A DNA stretch of 64,000 nucleotides from Paenibacillus harenae (GTDB lineage Bacteria; Bacillota; Bacilli; Paenibacillales; Paenibacillaceae), in contig NZ_JAUSST010000001.1 of the NCBI RefSeq assembly GCF_030812415.1, positions 806,001 to 870,000 on the forward strand. The letters are read 5' to 3'. Position numbers and translations under genes: made by a program. Below the pieces are notes generated by a model, which ran no database searches, was not told the DNA's origin, and was given only the letters and a program-made list of their open reading frames with translations. Shown here in pieces: positions 61,414 through 64,000 of the stretch. Within the stretch, counting starts at the first letter, position 1; the number at the start of each line of letters is the position of its first letter.

Positions 61414-62046
61414 TTATTGCAGCCCATGCTCCTCGCGGATCTTATACAAGCCTTGTAGCAGCAGTTCCGCAGGATCGCGGTTCAGCATCAAGTGCGTGAA
61501 CAAGAGCTGGAGCGGAACGGCGCATACGTTGTTGCCGTCGCGAATCGACGGAAATCCGGCTTCCAAGACCGGGCCGTGCTGCTCGTTCATATCAAGTCCT
61601 ACATGCACTTTCTCCGGTTCGAATTCTTCGCGAACGGCCTCCATGCATGCCGGCACCAACTGGTTGTCGATGATGGACTTGGCCGCTTCTTCGGTAGCGG
61701 GGGGATTGGGGAACGGTCGGCCTCCCGCTTCATTCATCATTTCGAAATAGAAAGAGGACATCCACTGCGCCGGATCTCCGCCCGATTGAAACCTCGATAC
61801 CAGCTCTTGCAGGAAGAAGCCGCAAGCATAGCCGTTCTTAGACTCGTCTTTTACTTGATAGAGGAATACCGGGCCATATTTTTCCTGATTGACGACTTGT
61901 CCCTCAACATCTTCGAAATACATTTTCAGTGCCGTAAGGCCGTTATGATGGACCGCCTTGATCAGTTCCATCAATCTTTCATTGGAATCGGTTGCTTGAT
62001 CCCCATTGTTGCCGTTGACGTCTGCGTTTTTCGTCTCATTGTTCAT
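61414..62046 (-). CDS. Hypothetical protein
   Basis: A 210-residue soluble acidic protein, not recognised. The N-terminal 25 residues are Asn/Asp-rich and disordered; two similar-looking segments ('FLYQVKDESKNGYACGFFLQ' with 'DPAQWMSSFYFEM', and 'NVCAVPLQLLFTHLMLNRDPAELLLQ') suggest an internal pair. Start is ATG 62046 or GTG 62058. It precedes RpiA's end by 75 bases and has a strong terminator behind it. Confidence 0.7.
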   Translation of the reverse strand: MNNETKNADVNGNNGDQATDSNERLMELIKAVHHNGLTALKMYFEDVEGQVVNQEKYGPVFLYQVKDESKNGYACGFFLQELVSRFQSGGDPAQWMSSFYFEMMNEAGGRPFPNPPATEEAAKSIIDNQLVPACMEAVREEFEPEKVHVGLDMNEQHGPVLEAGFPSIRDGNNVCAVPLQLLFTHLMLNRDPAELLLQGLYKIREEHGLQ

Positions 62047-62120
62047 CGTCTGCTTCACCCGTTACCATCATAGCATTTCGCCGTTCGGACAGTCTAGTCC
62101 ACCCAAGCTTGCCGCGAATA

Positions 62121-62798
62121 TCACTTTGACTTCGGCAATCGCTCTTCTACCGATCCATCCGTAAAGCCCAAGACGATCCTTTCCGCCATCTTCACGAACA
62201 GACCGTTCTCCACGACTCCCGGCAATTGATTCAATGCTGCGCTCAACTGCTCCGCATCCTGGATAACGCCGAAATGGCAATCTAAAATGTAATTCCCGTT
62301 ATCGGTGACATAGGCTGCTTCATCGGTCAATCGGAGGACTGGATCGCAATCCAGCTTGCCTAATTGCCTCCTTGTCAGTTCCCAGCCGAATGGAACGACT
62401 TCAACCGGCAGCGGAAATTTCCCTAATGCCGGGACCCATTTGGACCCGTCAGCAACGATAATGAGGCGACGGGATGCAGAAGCGACCAGCTTCTCCCGCA
62501 GCAGCGCTCCTCCGCCGCCCTTGATCAAGTTCAAATCCGCGTCCGCTTCGTCGGCGCCGTCAATCGTCAAGTCGATCTCGTCTACCTCAGCTAAATCAAG
62601 CAGCGGAATGCCGAGCTCCGTTGCAAGCTCTTCCGTTCTCCTTGAAGTCGGCACGCCTTGGATTTGCAGCCCGCCCCGCACCAGCTCGCCCAGCTTCATG
62701 ATGGTCCAATACACCGTCGATCCCGTACCAAGACCTACGACCATCCCGTTCTTTACGTACTCCGCCGCTTTTTCTCCGGCCAATTTTTTTCCATCCAT
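62121..62798 (-). CDS. rpiA: Ribose-5-phosphate isomerase A
   Basis: A 225-residue RpiA. 'GLGTGSTV' phosphate loop near 22, 'DGADEAD' near 82 (catalytic Asp pair), 'KGGGGALLREK' near 94-104 with the catalytic Glu. It interconverts ribose-5-phosphate and ribulose-5-phosphate in the pentose phosphate pathway. Many Bacillota use RpiB, so this A-type gene fits feeding from pentose oligosaccharides elsewhere in the window. It follows the esterase gene by 19 bases. Confidence 0.95.
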   Translation of the reverse strand: MDGKKLAGEKAAEYVKNGMVVGLGTGSTVYWTIMKLGELVRGGLQIQGVPTSRRTEELATELGIPLLDLAEVDEIDLTIDGADEADADLNLIKGGGGALLREKLVASASRRLIIVADGSKWVPALGKFPLPVEVVPFGWELTRRQLGKLDCDPVLRLTDEAAYVTDNGNYILDCHFGVIQDAEQLSAALNQLPGVVENGLFVKMAERIVLGFTDGSVEERLPKSK

Positions 62799-62817
62799 AT
62801 TCGTATTCTCCCTTGGG

Positions 62818-63789
62818 TTACAGCTTAAGCAGGAACTGCATCGTCTTATCGTTGAAGCCCGGCAAATGCTCGTGGCCGAAGTCCGGGAACAGCTCTACCT
62901 GCTTCGGAGCCTTAATTTTGTTATAGGCTGCGAATTGCGTGGACGGCGGACAGACCGTATCGCTAAGCCCCACGCCCATCAGCACTTCGCCTTGGATTCT
63001 ATCGGCCAAATACTGGATATCTATATAACCCAGCTTCGTAAAAATTTCGTTCTCCCGTTCATGCTGCGGATCAAAATAACGAAAGAACGTCCTTAGCTCG
63101 GAATAAGCATCCTTAGCGAGGTCCATCTCCCATACGCGCCGATAATCGCTAAGAAACGGAAAGACGGGAGCCAACCGCTTAATTCTCGGTTCCAGCGCGG
63201 CGCAAGCAATCGTGAGCGCCCCCCCTTGCGAGCCGCCCATCGCGCCGACGCGCTCCGGATCGACCTCCGGCATGCTCATTGCGATTCCGGCTAGCTGCGC
63301 CGTATCGAGGAAGATATGCCGGAATAATAAATCATCGGGATTGCCGTCCAATCCTCTAATGATATGACCGTTCAGAGTCGTCCCCTTCACGCCGCCCGAA
63401 TCCTCCGAATGCCCGCCCTGCCCGCGGCAATCCATCGAGAAGACGGAATAGCCGAGCGCTACGTATTGAAGCTTGTCCTGCCAGTCCCCCGCGTTTCCCG
63501 AATAGCCGTGGAATTGCACAACCGCCGGATGAGGCTCGGCTGCCTGCAGCGGCTTCAAATATTTCGCATGAATCCGCGCGCCTCTGACGCCGGTGAAATA
63601 AAGGTCGAAGCATTCCGCGTACGGTACTTGGAACTGGCTGCGGATCAGCTCAATCTGAGGATCGACCGACTTCATCTCTGCAATCGCCCTGTCCCAATAT
63701 TCGGCGTGGTCGGCCGGCTTCGGATTACGTCCCTCGTACACATATAATTCTTCCAACGGCTTGTCTACCAGCGGCATAAATAAATCCAT
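62818..63789 (-). CDS. Acetyl-xylan esterase/cephalosporin-C deacetylase (CE7)
   Basis: A 323-residue alpha/beta-hydrolase of the AXE1/Cah family. Triad by alignment with B. subtilis Cah (Ser181, Asp269, His298): Ser187 ('GGSQGG'), Asp277 ('GLSDTVCPPS') and His306 ('FGHEHLP'). 'RGQGG' (Arg122-Gly) is the family oxyanion motif. Intracellular; removes acetyl groups from imported xylo-oligosaccharides. ATG 63789 matches the Cah N-terminus (M-x-L-F). Operonic with rpiA. Confidence 0.93.
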   Translation of the reverse strand: MDLFMPLVDKPLEELYVYEGRNPKPADHAEYWDRAIAEMKSVDPQIELIRSQFQVPYAECFDLYFTGVRGARIHAKYLKPLQAAEPHPAVVQFHGYSGNAGDWQDKLQYVALGYSVFSMDCRGQGGHSEDSGGVKGTTLNGHIIRGLDGNPDDLLFRHIFLDTAQLAGIAMSMPEVDPERVGAMGGSQGGALTIACAALEPRIKRLAPVFPFLSDYRRVWEMDLAKDAYSELRTFFRYFDPQHERENEIFTKLGYIDIQYLADRIQGEVLMGVGLSDTVCPPSTQFAAYNKIKAPKQVELFPDFGHEHLPGFNDKTMQFLLKL

Positions 63790-63898
63790 CCTCTCTCTCT
63801 CTTTATAAAGCGTTTTCCTTAGTTTAGCATATCGCGAGCCCTGTAGAAATAATAGAATCAGGTATCCCAAATCGTTCTCCAAACCCCTTCGCAAAAAA

Positions 63899-63925
63899 AG
63901 AAACATACCCCCTCGGTATGTTTCT
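63899..63925 (-). terminator. Terminator of an upstream minus-strand gene
   Basis: AGAAACATACC and GGTATGTTTCT flank CCCTC, with T-run in the minus direction. Confidence 0.8.
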
Positions 63926-63936
63926 CCGGCGCCCAG

Positions 63937-64000
63937 CTATGGGCGAAGATGCTGCTTGCGAATTTCGATCGTTCCTTCTGTCATGATGAAAAACCCCTTA
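63937..64000 (-). CDS. 3' end of a gene extending beyond the window
   Basis: The minus strand encodes the C-terminal tail 'FFIMTEGTIEIRKQHLRP' and a TAG stop at 63939-63937, right before the terminator. The rest is outside; the family is not identified. Confidence 0.5.
   Translation of the reverse strand, partial: KGFFIMTEGTIEIRKQHLRP

Overview
The window looks like a chromosomal segment of a Paenibacillus-like member of the Bacillota. The signs are strong GGAGG-type ribosome binding sites with several TTG/GTG starts, large carbohydrate-binding lipoproteins, YesM/YesN two-component pairs whose regulators end in AraC-type DNA-binding domains, T-box leaders, and a coding density and base composition typical of that genus. 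No rRNA, tRNA, CRISPR array, phage or replication origin was seen.

Layout. 1-4.5 kb: a cupin protein, a VOC-fold protein, then an AT-rich island (GNAT acetyltransferase, MerR regulator, old-yellow-enzyme oxidoreductase) bounded by a 108-bp repeat and an IS3-family remnant. 4.5-11.8 kb: a split carbohydrate uptake locus, with binding lipoprotein, YesN and YesM on the minus strand facing two permeases on the plus strand. 11.8-18.6 kb: an arabinose-oligosaccharide locus (AraC regulator, GH127 beta-L-arabinofuranosidase, binding protein, two permeases). 18.6-21.6 kb: a second AT-rich island with PadR, a membrane protein, DedA and a small protein, again between a copy of the 108-bp repeat and a broken transposase (IS1595 type). 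21.7-28.8 kb: an EamA transporter, UbiD decarboxylase, PadR, hydrolase, Rrf2 regulator with an unusual thioredoxin-reductase-like flavoprotein, and a GH43 enzyme behind a cre-like site.

28.9-32.9 kb: a lone acetolactate synthase large subunit gene preceded by three tandem T-box leaders, then a NarK-like transporter. 33.3-34.8 kb: a MarR regulator and a divergent quinone-reductase-like gene with a palindromic operator on the promoter. 34.9-46.7 kb: a minus-strand locus for uronic-acid polysaccharides (binding lipoprotein, unknown 547-aa protein, two permeases, YesM/YesN, heparinase-II/III-like lyase, GH88 unsaturated glucuronyl hydrolase). 46.9-52.2 kb: a DrrAB-like exporter, TetR, and a polar amino acid ABC transporter. 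52.2-64 kb: an AMP-ligase/SDR pair, DUF1697, LtrA, a BcrA-like ABC exporter, a MalT-type LuxR regulator broken by one in-frame stop codon, an unknown protein, RpiA, an acetyl-xylan/cephalosporin deacetylase, and the 3' end of a further gene.

The theme is plant and polysaccharide breakdown: three oligosaccharide transporters, GH127, GH43, GH88, a polysaccharide lyase and a carbohydrate esterase, each under local control. The strongest new signals are regulatory: the triple T-box leader; 20-bp-phased direct repeats placed identically upstream of both arms of the first YesMN locus; and a matched promoter architecture at two transcription units of the uronate locus.
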